Positions 19,010 through 29,396 are shown, numbered from the stretch's first letter. The stretch is 64,000 nucleotides of DNA from Blastomonas sp. AAP53 (GCF_000331245.1 NZ_ANFZ01000002.1:258001-322000); one strand, 5' to 3'. Program-made: numbers and translations. Notes: a model not told the origin generated them from the sequence alone.

Positions 19010-20415
19010 ACGTTTCTGCCCGGTCCGGCGAAGTGCTGCGCTCGTCGCTCCGTACCAGCATGCTGCGCTATCGACGCAGCTGGGGGCTTTGGCTGCTGCT
19101 GCTGATTGCCCCGGTCGGCGCGCGGCTCATGATTTCGGACGAGAGCGGCCGGGGCGTTGTGATCGCCGTCCAGGATCAGCTGCCGGTGCTGACCTCGGCG
19201 ATGCTCGGGGTGTGGCTGGGCATCGTGGTGACGACGCTGTTGCTGCCGGTGGGTTATATCTATCTGCGCGCCAACACCAATCGCCGCCAGCCCTGGCAGG
19301 TGGAGGAGGTGACCGCCGCGCCGCGCATCGCGATGCTTCTCGGGCGGTTTGCTGCCGATTGCGTGGTGCTGCTGGGGTCGCTTTGCACGCTGACGCTGGC
19401 AGGCTGGTTTCTGGGTTGGCTGATGGTGACCGGGCCGTTCAGCCCGTGGTACATCGCCTATCCGCTCTGGCTGATCGCCGCCCCGCCACTGATCATGCTC
19501 GCAGCCCTGCGCATCCTGTTCGATGCGCTGCCCTGGCTACGCGGGGCACTGGGCGATCTCGCCTATTTCTTCCTGTGGATGGCATCCATCGTGATGCCCC
19601 TTCTGGGGGCGAACCAGCCGTCGTCCTTCACCGCCAACCTGTTCGATCATCCGGGTTTTGTGCGCCCGCTAGCGGGTCCTGAGCCTGCGGGGGAGATGAA
19701 TGTCCAGATCGGCGGAGTGGACCCTGCCAGCCTGAAGCCCGGCCGCATCGACCTGGATGTCGGCGCCGGGCTGCACGCGCCGGGCTACATCGCAGCGCGT
19801 CTGGCCTGGATCGGGATTGCGGTGGCAATCGTGCTGATCGGAGGGCTGATGTATCGGCCGCATCGCGTCGGTAGGCGGAAGGCCGGTCATGGCTGGATCG
19901 CCAAGCTGCTGTCGGCAGGGCCACCGCCAGCGGCGCGCCTCGATGCGCCGGCCGCCCGGCTGGCCGGATCCCCCGCGCTGGGCCTGGTGCTCGCCGAATT
20001 CCGCTTGATCGGAGCGGGACGGCTGTTCCTGCTGCTCGCCGTTGCGGTGGCGCTGATGGGGCTGGGCGGTGATTATCGCCATATGGGCAGCCCGGCGTCT
20101 TTGCTGCTGCTGATCTTCGGCCTGTGCGCGCATGCCGGGCGCAGCGAGGCGCGCGGGCTGCTCAAGCTGGTCGTGACCACGAGCCTGTCGCCGATGATGC
20201 GGCGCGCCGCCTTTGTGTTGGCGGGCACCGGTTGGGCGCTCCTGCTGGCGTTGCCCGCTGCTGCGGCGCGAGGATCGGGCGAGCCGCTGTTGCTGGCACT
20301 GGCGACGGGCGGGGCTGCGTCGATAGCTGCGATGATGCTCGCGACGCTGACCGGATCATCTTTTGCCCCGCGCGTCGTCCTGCTGATTGCCTGGTACGTC
20401 TATCTCTCCAGCTAA
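19006..20415 (+). CDS. ABC transporter membrane subunit
   Basis: 469 residues with about ten to twelve hydrophobic helices in two blocks separated by a polar extracytoplasmic region (about residues 225-265). No conserved permease family is recognised with certainty; coupling to the ATPase gene (ATGA overlap) supports its role as the membrane partner. Export of an unknown substrate, or a role in membrane-protein biogenesis like ABC-2 systems, is inferred. Confidence 0.75.
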   Translation: MNVSARSGEVLRSSLRTSMLRYRRSWGLWLLLLIAPVGARLMISDESGRGVVIAVQDQLPVLTSAMLGVWLGIVVTTLLLPVGYIYLRANTNRRQPWQVEEVTAAPRIAMLLGRFAADCVVLLGSLCTLTLAGWFLGWLMVTGPFSPWYIAYPLWLIAAPPLIMLAALRILFDALPWLRGALGDLAYFFLWMASIVMPLLGANQPSSFTANLFDHPGFVRPLAGPEPAGEMNVQIGGVDPASLKPGRIDLDVGAGLHAPGYIAARLAWIGIAVAIVLIGGLMYRPHRVGRRKAGHGWIAKLLSAGPPPAARLDAPAARLAGSPALGLVLAEFRLIGAGRLFLLLAVAVALMGLGGDYRHMGSPASLLLLIFGLCAHAGRSEARGLLKLVVTTSLSPMMRRAAFVLAGTGWALLLALPAAAARGSGEPLLLALATGGAASIAAMMLATLTGSSFAPRVVLLIAWYVYLSS

Positions 20416-20550
20416 TCGGCGTCTATTCATGGCACCATGCCGCGCTCCATTTACCTTGAACGATTATCCCCCCCCTGTGACCGCCCGCATTGCCGCTGTC
20501 ACACTCGCGCGATAATCTCCCTTCACTCAACACCATCAGGAGAGCACCCC

Positions 20551-21345
20551 ATGCCCGCGCATGAAATAGACTACGAAATCAAGGGACACGAGCTGCAGTT
20601 TGTCGAGATCGAGCTCGATCCCGGCGAGAGTGCGGTAGCGGAAGCCGGGGCGATGGTGTGGAAGGATGCTTCGGTCGAGATGACCACGGTGTTCGGCGAT
20701 GGCAGCGCGAACCAGGGTGGGGGCTTCATGGGCGCGCTGCTCGGCGCGGGCAAGCGTCTGGTCACTGGCGAGAGCCTGTTCACCACGGTGTTCACGCACA
20801 CCGGCCAGGGCAAGGCGCGCGTCGCGTTCGGCGCGCCGACGCCGGGCAACATCCTGCCGCTCGATCTGACGCGCTATGGCGGCAAATTGATCTGCCAGAA
20901 GGACAGCTTTCTCGCCGCGGCCAAGGGCGTGTCGATTGGCATCCATTTCCAGAAGCGCATCCTCACCGGGCTGTTCGGCGGCGAAGGCTTCATCATGCAG
21001 AAGCTCGAGGGCGATGGCATGGTGTTCGTGCAGATGGGCGGCGCGCTGATCGAGCGCGAGCTGGCGCCGGGCGAAGAACTGCATGTCGATACCGGCTGCG
21101 TTGCGGCGTTCACGTCGGGCGTGGACTTCGATCTGATCTCGGCAGGCGGCATCAAATCGTCGCTGTTCGGCGGCGAGGGACTGTTCTTCGCGCGGCTGCG
21201 CGGGCCGGGCCATGTGTGGATCCAATCGCTGCCGTTCTCACGGCTTGCCGGGCGGATGCTGGCGGCTGCCGGGCCCAGGGGTGGGCAGAACCGGGGCGAA
21301 GGCTCCGCGCTCGGCAGCATTGGCGACCTGCTCAGCGGCAACTGA
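20551..21345 (+). CDS. TIGR00266 / AIM24-family protein
   Basis: 264 residues of beta-helix-like AIM24 fold: EAGAMVWKDASVEM near the start, GGFMGALLGAGKRLVTGES, FLAAAKGVSIGIHFQKR and the GLFGGEGFIMQKLEGDGMVFV segment are family signatures. The start at 20551 has a good site (caggaga) 7 bases upstream. Cytosolic, no known catalytic residues. The function in bacteria is unknown; the yeast homologue supports mitochondrial inner-membrane organisation. Confidence 0.9.
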   Translation: MPAHEIDYEIKGHELQFVEIELDPGESAVAEAGAMVWKDASVEMTTVFGDGSANQGGGFMGALLGAGKRLVTGESLFTTVFTHTGQGKARVAFGAPTPGNILPLDLTRYGGKLICQKDSFLAAAKGVSIGIHFQKRILTGLFGGEGFIMQKLEGDGMVFVQMGGALIERELAPGEELHVDTGCVAAFTSGVDFDLISAGGIKSSLFGGEGLFFARLRGPGHVWIQSLPFSRLAGRMLAAAGPRGGQNRGEGSALGSIGDLLSGN

Positions 21346-21357
21346 GCCGCCGCCGCG

Positions 21358-22746
21358 TCAGAGCGCGGCTGTATCGACCCCCGCCTGTTGCAGCATCGTG
21401 TCGATCTGCCGGCCGGGGTCTGCGAGCTTGCGGCTCGTGATCGCGGTGATCGCGGCCAAGGTCGGCGCGCTCACGCCGCTGTGCCGGGCGGCTTCCAGAA
21501 AGCTGCGTCCGTTCCACGGCGTGCCTGCGCGCACCGTCGCGAAGAAGCGGCGGTTGACGTCGTGCAGCCCGCGCGCGCCCGATGAGGCCCGCCGGAGATC
21601 GGCATCGATCGCCAGCGCGATCAGCATGCCACACTGATAGTGCAGGTCGAACTTGCCCGTGCGCGATGCTGTGTTCAGCGCCACCTGCGCCAATCCGGCT
21701 GCGCAGGCCTTGCGCGCCTCGGCAACGCGCCGGTCGACATAGGCGCTCATTGCGCTGCCCCGGTCGCGCAGCGCCAGCGCCGCCATGGCATCGGCGCCGC
21801 CTTCGTGGATCCAGGCTTCGGAGTCCGGCCCGATGACGTCATTTGTCCCTGCACGCTGAAAGAAATGCGCGGCTTCATGCGCGAAGAACCAGTCGAGCCA
21901 GAGAACTTCGCCCAGGTTGATCGGCTTGCGCCAGCCATCGCCATAGAGATGGATGAACACCTGCCCGGGCAATGTGCCGCCCTGGCTCGAGAGGCTGGTG
22001 CCCGATGGCGGCCGCGGATCGAGCGACACGTAAAGCTCGGGCGTGATTTTCAGCTCGCCATAGATCGCGGCGAATTCACGCATCGATTGCGGCAGCGATT
22101 CGAGCAGATGGTCGCGCAGCGAGGTCTGCAGCGCTGGATCGACGATGGCGAGGAAACCCGCGGTGGCAACCGGCTCCGCACCGCCGATATAGACGTACGT
22201 GCCCTCCTCACGGCTGACGAACGTGGCACGGTTCGCGCTGCGCCTGCCGCCGACGCCGATCGTCTCGCCTTCGGCATCGATCGTGACCGCGAGCGGCTCG
22301 GTGCCCTTGCACGGCAGCGCGGGGCAGGTCTGGAAGTGGCCGGAATAGACCAGCATTCCGCCATCGCTGAACGGAGAGAACGGCGCATAGGCCTTTTCGA
22401 GCGCGCTGTAGCGCACGGGAATGTCGAGGCTCAGCTGCGTGAAGGGCCTGCCATCGATCCGCTCGATGCGCTCGTCATCGCCGTCGCGCACCCAGCGGAA
22501 TTCACTCGCCAGCGTCCTCCAGTCGCGCGCGCGATAGCCATCGAGATGCGGCGCGAAGTGCAGGGCTCTGGCGGGGCGCGCCAGCCGGTATTCGGCGCGC
22601 ACGGCATTGCCGGGCGCACGGGTGATGTGCAGGCTGACGGGAGGTGCCTTGACGGTGGTGGCTGGACCAGTCTTGCCGGAGACGGGCAGCGCGGTGAAGG
22701 CGAGAGCGGCAAGGCCGATCAGCGCACGTGTGATGTTCCGGCCCAT
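21358..22746 (-). CDS. Secreted gluzincin-type metallopeptidase
   Basis: 462 residues with a signal peptide (residues 1-24). The zinc site is HEAAH (near residue 290) with the third ligand in EAWIHEGGADAMA about 20 residues on, the M1/M61-like arrangement. The N-terminal 250 residues are beta-rich. It is expected to act in the periplasm or outside. It is shorter than full M1 aminopeptidases. Convergent with the TIGR00266 gene, with 12 bp between their stops. Confidence 0.75.
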   Translation of the reverse strand: MGRNITRALIGLAALAFTALPVSGKTGPATTVKAPPVSLHITRAPGNAVRAEYRLARPARALHFAPHLDGYRARDWRTLASEFRWVRDGDDERIERIDGRPFTQLSLDIPVRYSALEKAYAPFSPFSDGGMLVYSGHFQTCPALPCKGTEPLAVTIDAEGETIGVGGRRSANRATFVSREEGTYVYIGGAEPVATAGFLAIVDPALQTSLRDHLLESLPQSMREFAAIYGELKITPELYVSLDPRPPSGTSLSSQGGTLPGQVFIHLYGDGWRKPINLGEVLWLDWFFAHEAAHFFQRAGTNDVIGPDSEAWIHEGGADAMAALALRDRGSAMSAYVDRRVAEARKACAAGLAQVALNTASRTGKFDLHYQCGMLIALAIDADLRRASSGARGLHDVNRRFFATVRAGTPWNGRSFLEAARHSGVSAPTLAAITAITSRKLADPGRQIDTMLQQAGVDTAAL

Positions 22747-22813
22747 AGAGTCCTCATCGTGCCAGCCCGACCGGCCTGATGCCGATCTGAGCAGACCGGC
22801 CCGCTGCGCGCAA

Positions 22814-23755
22814 TCAGAAGGTGTAGGTCAGCCCTACCCCGCCGAAGAACTGGTCCGCATCGCCGCGGATGGCGACCACCGGGCTGTCGGCGGCATCACC
22901 CTGCATCCGTGAATAGCTGGCCAGCGCGAACACGCCCCAGCCGCCATCGAGCGCGTTGCCCGACAGGTCGAAGCCCAGCAGCGCGCTGGTGCTGATCGAC
23001 TTCAGCCCGCCGCCCGCGCGGTATTGCGGCAGGCCCGATGCGCGGCTGCCCGCTGCATCGACGCTGAAATAATAATCGGCAAAATCGCCGTCGACGAAAT
23101 CACCCGAAACCGACAGGTTGAGCACGCCCTTGGTGCCGAACAGCTTGTTGTAGCTCACCTGTGGCGTGATGATGGCGCCCGAATGCGCGCCGGTGACATC
23201 GAACAGCGCGTCGGCTTGAAATGTCACGCTGTCGAAATAGTCGAAGATGCGGTTGATCTTGACGCCGCCGGTCGCGCCGACCTCGATCGCGATGTCGCGC
23301 TTGCCCAGCAGCTTGACCACCTCATCGCGAATGCGCCCATTGCGGTCGAAGCGTGCGCGGATGACCGGGCCTGCGATATACTCGACCTTGGGCAGCACGG
23401 GATCCTTGACGAGATCGACGAACAGGCCGGGGCCGCGTGCGCCGAACGAATAGCCCTTGTAGCTGCCCTGGATCGCAGGCGCGGGGAAGAAGACGTACTG
23501 GTCCGAACCTTCATAGCTGGGCACAAACCCCGCGCCGAGCCCCACGGTCATGTAGAAGTCCTTGACGAACACCGATTGCGACATGGCAGCGGCCGTCCCC
23601 AGCAGTTCGAGCTGCTCTGGCGTCGGGCCATAAGGCTTGGGCGCGGCCTCGCGGCGGGCTTCAGGTGCGGGCGGCTGGTCGGTGGCGGTCTGCGCCAGGG
23701 CAGGGGTGCTGAGCCCCAGGATCAGGGCAAGGCTCGCAAAGGTTCTGGCGATCAT
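22814..23755 (-). CDS. MipA/OmpV-family outer-membrane protein
   Basis: 313 residues: a signal peptide (1-19, ending Pro-Ala-Leu-Ala-Gln), a disordered Pro/Ala linker, then a beta-barrel with the family entry motif VGLGAGFVPSYEGSD and a final strand ending in Phe (VGLTYTF), the usual outer-membrane insertion signal. MipA proteins may scaffold murein synthesis or act as porins. It is 58 bp downstream of the metallopeptidase start and on the same strand. Confidence 0.88.
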   Translation of the reverse strand: MIARTFASLALILGLSTPALAQTATDQPPAPEARREAAPKPYGPTPEQLELLGTAAAMSQSVFVKDFYMTVGLGAGFVPSYEGSDQYVFFPAPAIQGSYKGYSFGARGPGLFVDLVKDPVLPKVEYIAGPVIRARFDRNGRIRDEVVKLLGKRDIAIEVGATGGVKINRIFDYFDSVTFQADALFDVTGAHSGAIITPQVSYNKLFGTKGVLNLSVSGDFVDGDFADYYFSVDAAGSRASGLPQYRAGGGLKSISTSALLGFDLSGNALDGGWGVFALASYSRMQGDAADSPVVAIRGDADQFFGGVGLTYTF

Positions 23756-24149
23756 CGGGGACGTTCCATACATGGCACTGCGTTGCCGGGGCACACGCAT
23801 CGGGAGGAGGGGGACACCACAGCTCCGATATAATGCTGCGCTGCAGCAGATCAAGGTGATTGACAGCGCGGGGCATGGCCGGCCTGTCGTGAGTCAATAT
23901 CGCCGGGTTCCGCCTGCTCGGAAACCCGATGATGTGGAGGGCGAAGACGGTTCCGTCCGATGCTTCGGTCGCTGACAACACCGCAACACTATGTAATTAA
24001 ATTTACAGAGTGACAGCTGCTCTCTTCGCACCTGCCGCAAAGATACAAGATAAATGGACGAAAAATGGGCTGCTTCCGCCAAATCGGCGTATCTCAACAG
24101 CATGCGATGTCAATTTATGACACGCCCGATTCGCAATGAGGTAACCGCC

Positions 24150-25742
24150 ATGTCTTATACCGACCATATCCGCGCAAACGAACAGCTCATCGGCAGCCAG
24201 CAGGGTCGCTGGACCGGCATCAACCCCGAGTCCGTGGCGCGCATGCAGCTGCAGAACCGCTTCAAGACCGGCCTGGATATCGCCCGCTACACCGCCAGGA
24301 TCATGCGCGAAGACATGGCCGCTTATGACGCCGATTCCTCGCAGTACACCCAGTCGCTGGGCTGCTGGCACGGCTTCATCGCCCAGCAGAAGATGATCTC
24401 GATCAAGAAGCATTTCGGCACCACCAAGCGCAAGTACCTGTATCTGTCCGGCTGGATGGTCGCAGCATTGCGCAGCGAATTTGGTCCGCTGCCCGACCAG
24501 TCGATGCATGAAAAGACCAGCGTGCCCGCGCTGATCGAAGAGCTCTACACCTTCCTGCGCCAGGCTGATGCCCGCGAGCTCGATCTGCTGTTCAGCGGCA
24601 TCGACAAGGCGCGTGCTGCTGGCGACACCGCCAAGGAGCAGGAACTGCTGGCGCAGGTCGAGAATTTCCAGACGCACGTCGTGCCGATCATCGCCGATAT
24701 CGACGCCGGTTTCGGTAACGCCGAAGCGACCTATCTGCTCGCCAAGAAGATGATCGAAGCCGGTGCCTGCGCGCTGCAGATCGAAAACCAGGTGTCGGAC
24801 GAAAAGCAGTGCGGCCATCAGGACGGAAAGGTCACCGTGCCGCACGAGGACTTCCTCGCGAAGATCCGCGCCTGCCGCTATGCGTTTCTCGAGCTCGGCG
24901 TCGAAGACGGCATCATCGTCACCCGCACCGACTCGCTGGGTGCGGGCCTGACCAAGCAGATCGCGGTCAGCAACGAGCCGGGCGATCTGGGCGACCAGTA
25001 TAACAGCTTCCTCGATTGCGAGGAGATCGATCCTACCACCGCGCGCAATGGCGATGTGATCATCAACCGCAACGGCAAGCTGCTGCGTCCCAAGCGTCTG
25101 CCGAGCAACCTGTTCCAGTTCCGCGAAGGCACTGGTGAAGACCGCTGCGTGCTCGACAGCATCACCAGCCTGCAGAATGGTGCCGACCTGCTGTGGATCG
25201 AAACCGAAAAGCCGCACGTCGAGCAGATCGCCGGCATGATGGACCGCGTCCGCGAGGTCATCCCCAACGCCAAATTGGTGTACAACAACTCGCCCTCGTT
25301 CAACTGGACGCTCAACTTCCGCCAGCAGGTCTATGACGCCATGGTCAAGGAAGGGTTGGACGTGTCCGAATATGACCGTGCACAGCTGATGGATGCGAAG
25401 TATGACGATACCGAGCTGGGCATCGCCGCCGACAAGCGCATCCGCACCTTCCAGGCCGATGGCGCAAAGCGCGCAGGCATCTTCCATCACCTGATCACGC
25501 TGCCGACCTATCACACCGCGGCGCTCTCGACCGACAACCTCGCCAAGGAATATTTCGGCGAAGCGGGCATGCTGGGCTATGTTCTGGGCGTGCAGCGTCA
25601 GGAACTGCGCCAGGGCATCGCCTGCGTGAAGCATCAGAACATGTCGGGCAGCGACCTGGGCGATGCGCACAAGGAATATTTCGCTGGTGAAGCTGCGCTG
25701 AAGGCGGGCGGCGTCAACAACACCATGAACCAGTTCAGCTGA
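24150..25742 (+). CDS. aceA: Isocitrate lyase (long form)
   Basis: 530 residues. It cleaves isocitrate to glyoxylate and succinate, the entry step of the glyoxylate shunt for growth on acetate or fatty acids. The active-site loop reads KQCGH (Cys221), the variant found in the long bacterial and fungal-like class, and DIDAGFGN supplies the metal site. Start at 24150 with gaggtaa upstream; the frame extends to 24054 without good start signals. A strong hairpin terminator follows. Confidence 0.95.
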   Translation: MSYTDHIRANEQLIGSQQGRWTGINPESVARMQLQNRFKTGLDIARYTARIMREDMAAYDADSSQYTQSLGCWHGFIAQQKMISIKKHFGTTKRKYLYLSGWMVAALRSEFGPLPDQSMHEKTSVPALIEELYTFLRQADARELDLLFSGIDKARAAGDTAKEQELLAQVENFQTHVVPIIADIDAGFGNAEATYLLAKKMIEAGACALQIENQVSDEKQCGHQDGKVTVPHEDFLAKIRACRYAFLELGVEDGIIVTRTDSLGAGLTKQIAVSNEPGDLGDQYNSFLDCEEIDPTTARNGDVIINRNGKLLRPKRLPSNLFQFREGTGEDRCVLDSITSLQNGADLLWIETEKPHVEQIAGMMDRVREVIPNAKLVYNNSPSFNWTLNFRQQVYDAMVKEGLDVSEYDRAQLMDAKYDDTELGIAADKRIRTFQADGAKRAGIFHHLITLPTYHTAALSTDNLAKEYFGEAGMLGYVLGVQRQELRQGIACVKHQNMSGSDLGDAHKEYFAGEAALKAGGVNNTMNQFS

Positions 25743-25796
25743 GCACGCTGAACCGGTCCCAAGACCGATAGAGTTTTCCTGGGGAGGAAAAGGTAT

Positions 25797-25828
25797 AACC
25801 CGTCGGTGGCAACACCGGCGGGTTTTCC
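25797..25828 (+). terminator. Rho-independent terminator of aceA
   Basis: AACCCGTCGGTG-GCAA-CACCGGCGGGTT, a 12-base stem with one mismatch, ends in TTTTCCTT. It lies 54 bases after the aceA stop. Confidence 0.9.
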
Positions 25829-25892
25829 TTTGGCGCCGCGCCGCCGGTCCATGCTATTGTCCCGATGGGTTCAGGATCAGGGAGGGTGCGCA

Positions 25893-26276
25893 ATGGCAAA
25901 GGTCATCGGGCTGGGCGGCTTGTTCTTCAAATCAGCCGATCCTGCCGCGACATGCGCCTGGTATGCCAGGGTGTTGGGGATGGATTTCGGCGAATGGGGC
26001 GGGGTCGTGTTCACCCCCGACACCGCCGCCGCGCATCCCGGCGCGGGCACGGTGTTCTCGCCATTTTCCGCCGAAACCGATTATTTCGCACCGTCGGACA
26101 AGGAGTTCATGTTCAACCTGATGGTCGATGATCTCGACGCCATGCTGGCGCGCTGCGCCGAGCAGGGGGTGGAACCGGTCAAGGTCTTGTCGCCCGAGCC
26201 CAACGGCCGCTTCGCGCACATCATCGACCCCGACGGGCGCAAGATCGAACTGTGGCAGCCGCAGCCGATGGCGTGA
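25893..26276 (+). CDS. VOC-family (glyoxalase/bleomycin-resistance fold) protein
   Basis: 127 residues with two beta-alpha-beta-beta-beta repeats: FFKSADPAATCAWYARVLGMDFGEWGG opens the first, and DPDGRKIELWQP ends the second with the usual Glu metal ligand. Probable metal-dependent lyase, dioxygenase or binding protein; the substrate cannot be predicted. Start 25893 follows ggaggg by 8 bases. Confidence 0.85.
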   Translation: MAKVIGLGGLFFKSADPAATCAWYARVLGMDFGEWGGVVFTPDTAAAHPGAGTVFSPFSAETDYFAPSDKEFMFNLMVDDLDAMLARCAEQGVEPVKVLSPEPNGRFAHIIDPDGRKIELWQPQPMA

Positions 26277-26429
26277 TCAACACCGCATAGCTGTGTAACG
26301 ATGATTGCAATGGGTAAGCGCGATTGGGCTTATAATCCCATGTCAGCTATCTGCTCATTCGGGGAAAAAAGCTGCCATTCAGCAAGCGACCCCATTGCAG
26401 CCATAGTTTGTTGCGCTAAAAGTTTCCCG

Positions 26430-26903
26430 ATGATTGACAACATTTGGCATTTGAGAGGCTCCGTAAAATTGCCTTCCGATGTCATGAACATTGTTGCAAT
26501 CGAACGTATCGAAGCCTTCCTGACTGAACAGCACAAGCCAGTGTGCGAACAGACCAATTCGTCCATCAGCTTCCACTCCCCGCTTTGGGAGGATTGGTTT
26601 ACGGTCAACAATTGGCTGACGCTAGTGATTTACGACCGTGGAAATTTTTGGATTGAAAAAGATCTCGATGACCGTTCCCTCCAATATGATTTGCGGAGTT
26701 TGCATGGCTTAGTTTTTTGCTTGGCCGCGGCATTGATGTTTCTGATCTTTGCTACCGTCTTTCAAGGCATCGCGGTAGGCCTGTGCGTCAGCCTATTTGC
26801 CTTTGTGTGGCTTTATGGTGGCAATATGCTTTTGGCATGGTGGCGTGTTCCTCTGGCAATTCGAAAGATGGTCAAGGAAATGACTGTCTCCAAGAGGGGC
26901 TGA
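26430..26903 (+). CDS. Membrane protein of unknown function
   Basis: 157 residues with a soluble N-terminal part (1-90) and two adjacent hydrophobic helices (about residues 95-138), then a basic tail. AT-richer than its neighbours and without recognised family, it may be a recent arrival. Start uncertain; ATG 26430 is chosen because the upstream frame is Cys-rich and has no coding feel. Confidence 0.45.
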   Translation: MIDNIWHLRGSVKLPSDVMNIVAIERIEAFLTEQHKPVCEQTNSSISFHSPLWEDWFTVNNWLTLVIYDRGNFWIEKDLDDRSLQYDLRSLHGLVFCLAAALMFLIFATVFQGIAVGLCVSLFAFVWLYGGNMLLAWWRVPLAIRKMVKEMTVSKRG

Positions 26904-27169
26904 TCTAGCAGCAGACATTCGCCTTTCCACCCATAGTCAGTCATTCGCGATCATGTCACGCTGCGCCGTAAGCAGACGTTCCGCGCCCAGCCTTGCACCC
27001 TATCGTTACCCGTTCAATCGCCCGCAAAGCGAGCTGAGGCCAATTTTTTCATAAATTCCCAGTGACTTAAAAATATGGTGAATTAACGGAGCGGCTGCGA
27101 CCGGGGCTGCATCCACGCGGGGCAGCGCGGCGTAGCTTGGGCCATCGATCACTCTGGGGGATGACCTTC

Positions 27170-27733
27170 ATGCGCCTGTTTCTTTTCGCCGCCCTTCTGG
27201 TCGTCTCCGCCGCGCCTGCGGTGGCTCAGCCAGCGCCCGCACTGGATATCGCCGCCGCCCGCGCCTCATTGACCGGCGCATGGTCGGGCGAGCTGGAATA
27301 TCGCGATTATAGCGCGGACACATGGTTCGGCATTCCGGTCAAGACGCGCATCGCCGATCAGGGCGATGGCGCGACGATCATCCGTGCGTCCGATTTCGAC
27401 GATGGCCCCAAGGTCGGCAATGTGCGGATCACCACGGTCGAGCTGTTCGATGCGAAGGCTGCGACCGTGCAGGCGGGCAGCTTTCGCAAAGGCCGTGCCG
27501 CCGAGATCATGACCTATGCGGTCACGCTCGACCCGGGTTCGCGCGACTCCCTCCACTGGACGATGATCGAGCAGACCAAGGGCGAGGATGCCAACCGCCC
27601 CGCGACGCTGCGCCTCACCACGGTGCGCGATGGCGACCGGATCGAGACGCTGAAAGAGGTCGATTTTCTCGACGATGACACGACCGAATGGCTGGCGCGC
27701 AACCGCACCCGCTTGACGCGCACCGGCGACTGA
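27170..27733 (+). CDS. Exported protein of unknown function
   Basis: 187 residues with a clear signal peptide (MRLFLFAALLVVSAAP, cleavage after Val-Ala-Gln near residue 20). The mature part is a beta-rich single domain, lipocalin-like in strand spacing (LTGAWSGELEYRDY opening). The second ATG (27170) is preferred to 27161 because gggggatg lies 8 bases before it. Followed by the DUF2177 gene after 39 bp. Confidence 0.65.
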   Translation: MRLFLFAALLVVSAAPAVAQPAPALDIAAARASLTGAWSGELEYRDYSADTWFGIPVKTRIADQGDGATIIRASDFDDGPKVGNVRITTVELFDAKAATVQAGSFRKGRAAEIMTYAVTLDPGSRDSLHWTMIEQTKGEDANRPATLRLTTVRDGDRIETLKEVDFLDDDTTEWLARNRTRLTRTGD

Positions 27734-27772
27734 CCGCACACCTGCCAAAAGCCATCTTGCAAAGGTCTGATC

Positions 27773-28177
27773 ATGCTCCGCTATGCTGCCGCTTATCTGT
27801 TCACGGGCCTGGCCTTCGCGCTGATCGACAGCGTGTGGCTGAAGACCATGGCGCCGCGTCTGTACCAGCCGATCCTGGGTGATATGCTCGCGCCGTCGTT
27901 CCGGCTGGCGCCGGCGGTGGTGTTCTATGTGCTCTACATTGCGGGCATCCAGATTTTCGCGGTCGTGCCCGCGCTCGCCGATGGCCGCTGGCAGACGGCA
28001 TTGGTCAAGGGCGCGCTGCTCGGCTTCTTCTGCTATATGACCTATGACCTCACCAACCAGGCGACGCTGGCGACATGGAGCACCAAGATCACCGTGCTCG
28101 ACATCATTTGGGGGACGTTCCTCACCGGATCGTCGGCGCTGGCGGGCTTTGCGGTGACGCGGGCGATCTGGCGCTAG
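27773..28177 (+). CDS. DUF2177-family membrane protein
   Basis: 134 residues with four transmembrane helices. The family segments [18 protein letters not shown] and [13 protein letters not shown] are present. Function unknown. It ends in a CTAG shared with the stop codon of the convergent ung gene. Confidence 0.85.
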   Translation: MLRYAAAYLFTGLAFALIDSVWLKTMAPRLYQPILGDMLAPSFRLAPAVVFYVLYIAGIQIFAVVPALADGRWQTALVKGALLGFFCYMTYDLTNQATLATWSTKITVLDIIWGTFLTGSSALAGFAVTRAIWR

Positions 28178-28878
28178 GGCGTTTCGGGCAGTCGCCAGTC
28201 GATCGGTGCCATCCCGGCTGCTTCCAGAAACGCATTCGCCTGGCTGAAATGGCCGCAGCCCAGAAAGCCGCGATGCGCCGAGAGCGGCGAGGGGTGCGGG
28301 GCCTTCAGCACGAGGTGCCTGCTGTCGAGCTTTGCGGCTTTCTTCTGCGCATGGGCACCCCAGAGCAGGAACACCACCGGATGCTCCAGCGCGTTGACCC
28401 GGGCGATGACCGCATCGGTGAACCGCTCCCAGCCGCGCCCCTGGTGCGATCCGGCATCGCCCATCTCGACTGTCAGAACGGTATTGAGCAGCAGCACGCC
28501 CTGCTGCGCCCAGCTTTCCAGAAAGCCGTGGGCAGGGCGCGCAATGCCAAGGTCGCGCTCCAGCTCCTTGTAGATATTGAGCAGCGATGGCGGCACCGGC
28601 ACGCCGGGCTGCACGCTGAAGCACAGGCCATGCGCCTGGCCGGGGCCATGATACGGATCCTGCCCCAGGATCACGACGCGTACCTTGTCGGGCGGGGTCA
28701 GGTCGAGCGCGCGGAACCAGTGGCTGCCCGGCGGAAAGATGTGCTTGCCCGCCGCCTTGCGCTCGAGCAGGAACTGCTTGAGCAGGGCCATATACGGCGC
28801 GGCAAACTCATCGGCGAGGGCTGTCCGCCATTGCGGGTTCAGCCGGACGTCGCCCTCGGGACCGGTATTGTCTGTCAT
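28174..28878 (-). CDS. ung: Uracil-DNA glycosylase, family 1
   Basis: 234 residues. It removes uracil from DNA to start base-excision repair. The water-activating motif [13 protein letters not shown] (Asp of GQDPYH) and the leucine-loop [10 protein letters not shown] are intact, as is the [11 protein letters not shown] segment that opens the catalytic pocket. Length typical for the family. Overlaps the DUF2177 gene tail by four bases. Confidence 0.96.
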   Translation of the reverse strand: MTDNTGPEGDVRLNPQWRTALADEFAAPYMALLKQFLLERKAAGKHIFPPGSHWFRALDLTPPDKVRVVILGQDPYHGPGQAHGLCFSVQPGVPVPPSLLNIYKELERDLGIARPAHGFLESWAQQGVLLLNTVLTVEMGDAGSHQGRGWERFTDAVIARVNALEHPVVFLLWGAHAQKKAAKLDSRHLVLKAPHPSPLSAHRGFLGCGHFSQANAFLEAAGMAPIDWRLPETP

Positions 28879-29003
28879 CGCCCGGACCTTGGCTTTGTCT
28901 GCCCCGTAGCGTCAAGTCAGGGGTTTTCGCATTGGCACAATTTGATGATACAAGGTCGCCGCCGAGAGGATGCGAATCGCGACGCATTAGCGGGAGATTC
29001 TGG

Positions 29004-29384
29004 ATGCCGCTTACCCATTCAAAACCCGTTACGTTCATCAATACGGCCAACCGACAGGCGGCCGAAGCCTTTTACCGAGATGTGCTGGGCGTCGCATTCA
29101 TCGCCGATGATGGGTTTGCCGCCGTCTTCGATCTGGGTGGCGCGATTTTGCGCGTGACCGAATTGGAAGGCTATGTCGCCGGATCGCATCCGGTCCTGGG
29201 CTGGTCGGTCGATGATATCGTTCAGACGATGGAGCATCTGATCAGCAGGGGGATGCCGCCGAAAATCTATGATGGCCTTGACCAGGACGCGCTGGGCATC
29301 TGGTGCGCGCCTGACGGGTCAGCGCAGGTTGCCTGGTTTCAGGACCCGGATGGCAATGTGTTGAGCGTCGTCCAGAGCGGCTGA
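29004..29384 (+). CDS. VOC-family protein
   Basis: 126 residues with the paired-beta-alpha-beta fold; opening NRQAAEAFYRDVLGVAFI, closing WFQDPDGNVLSVVQ, in which the usual Glu metal ligand at the end is replaced by a Ser-Val-Val stretch. May bind rather than transform a small molecule. Start at 29004 (gattctgg upstream). Confidence 0.8.
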   Translation: MPLTHSKPVTFINTANRQAAEAFYRDVLGVAFIADDGFAAVFDLGGAILRVTELEGYVAGSHPVLGWSVDDIVQTMEHLISRGMPPKIYDGLDQDALGIWCAPDGSAQVAWFQDPDGNVLSVVQSG

Positions 29385-29396
29385 CGCTCAGCTCCT

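Noticed and set aside
23860-24149. A regulator binding site before aceA
   Set aside because: A TTGACA-like box is present near 23862, but it is far from the start and no palindrome matching known glyoxylate-shunt regulators was seen.
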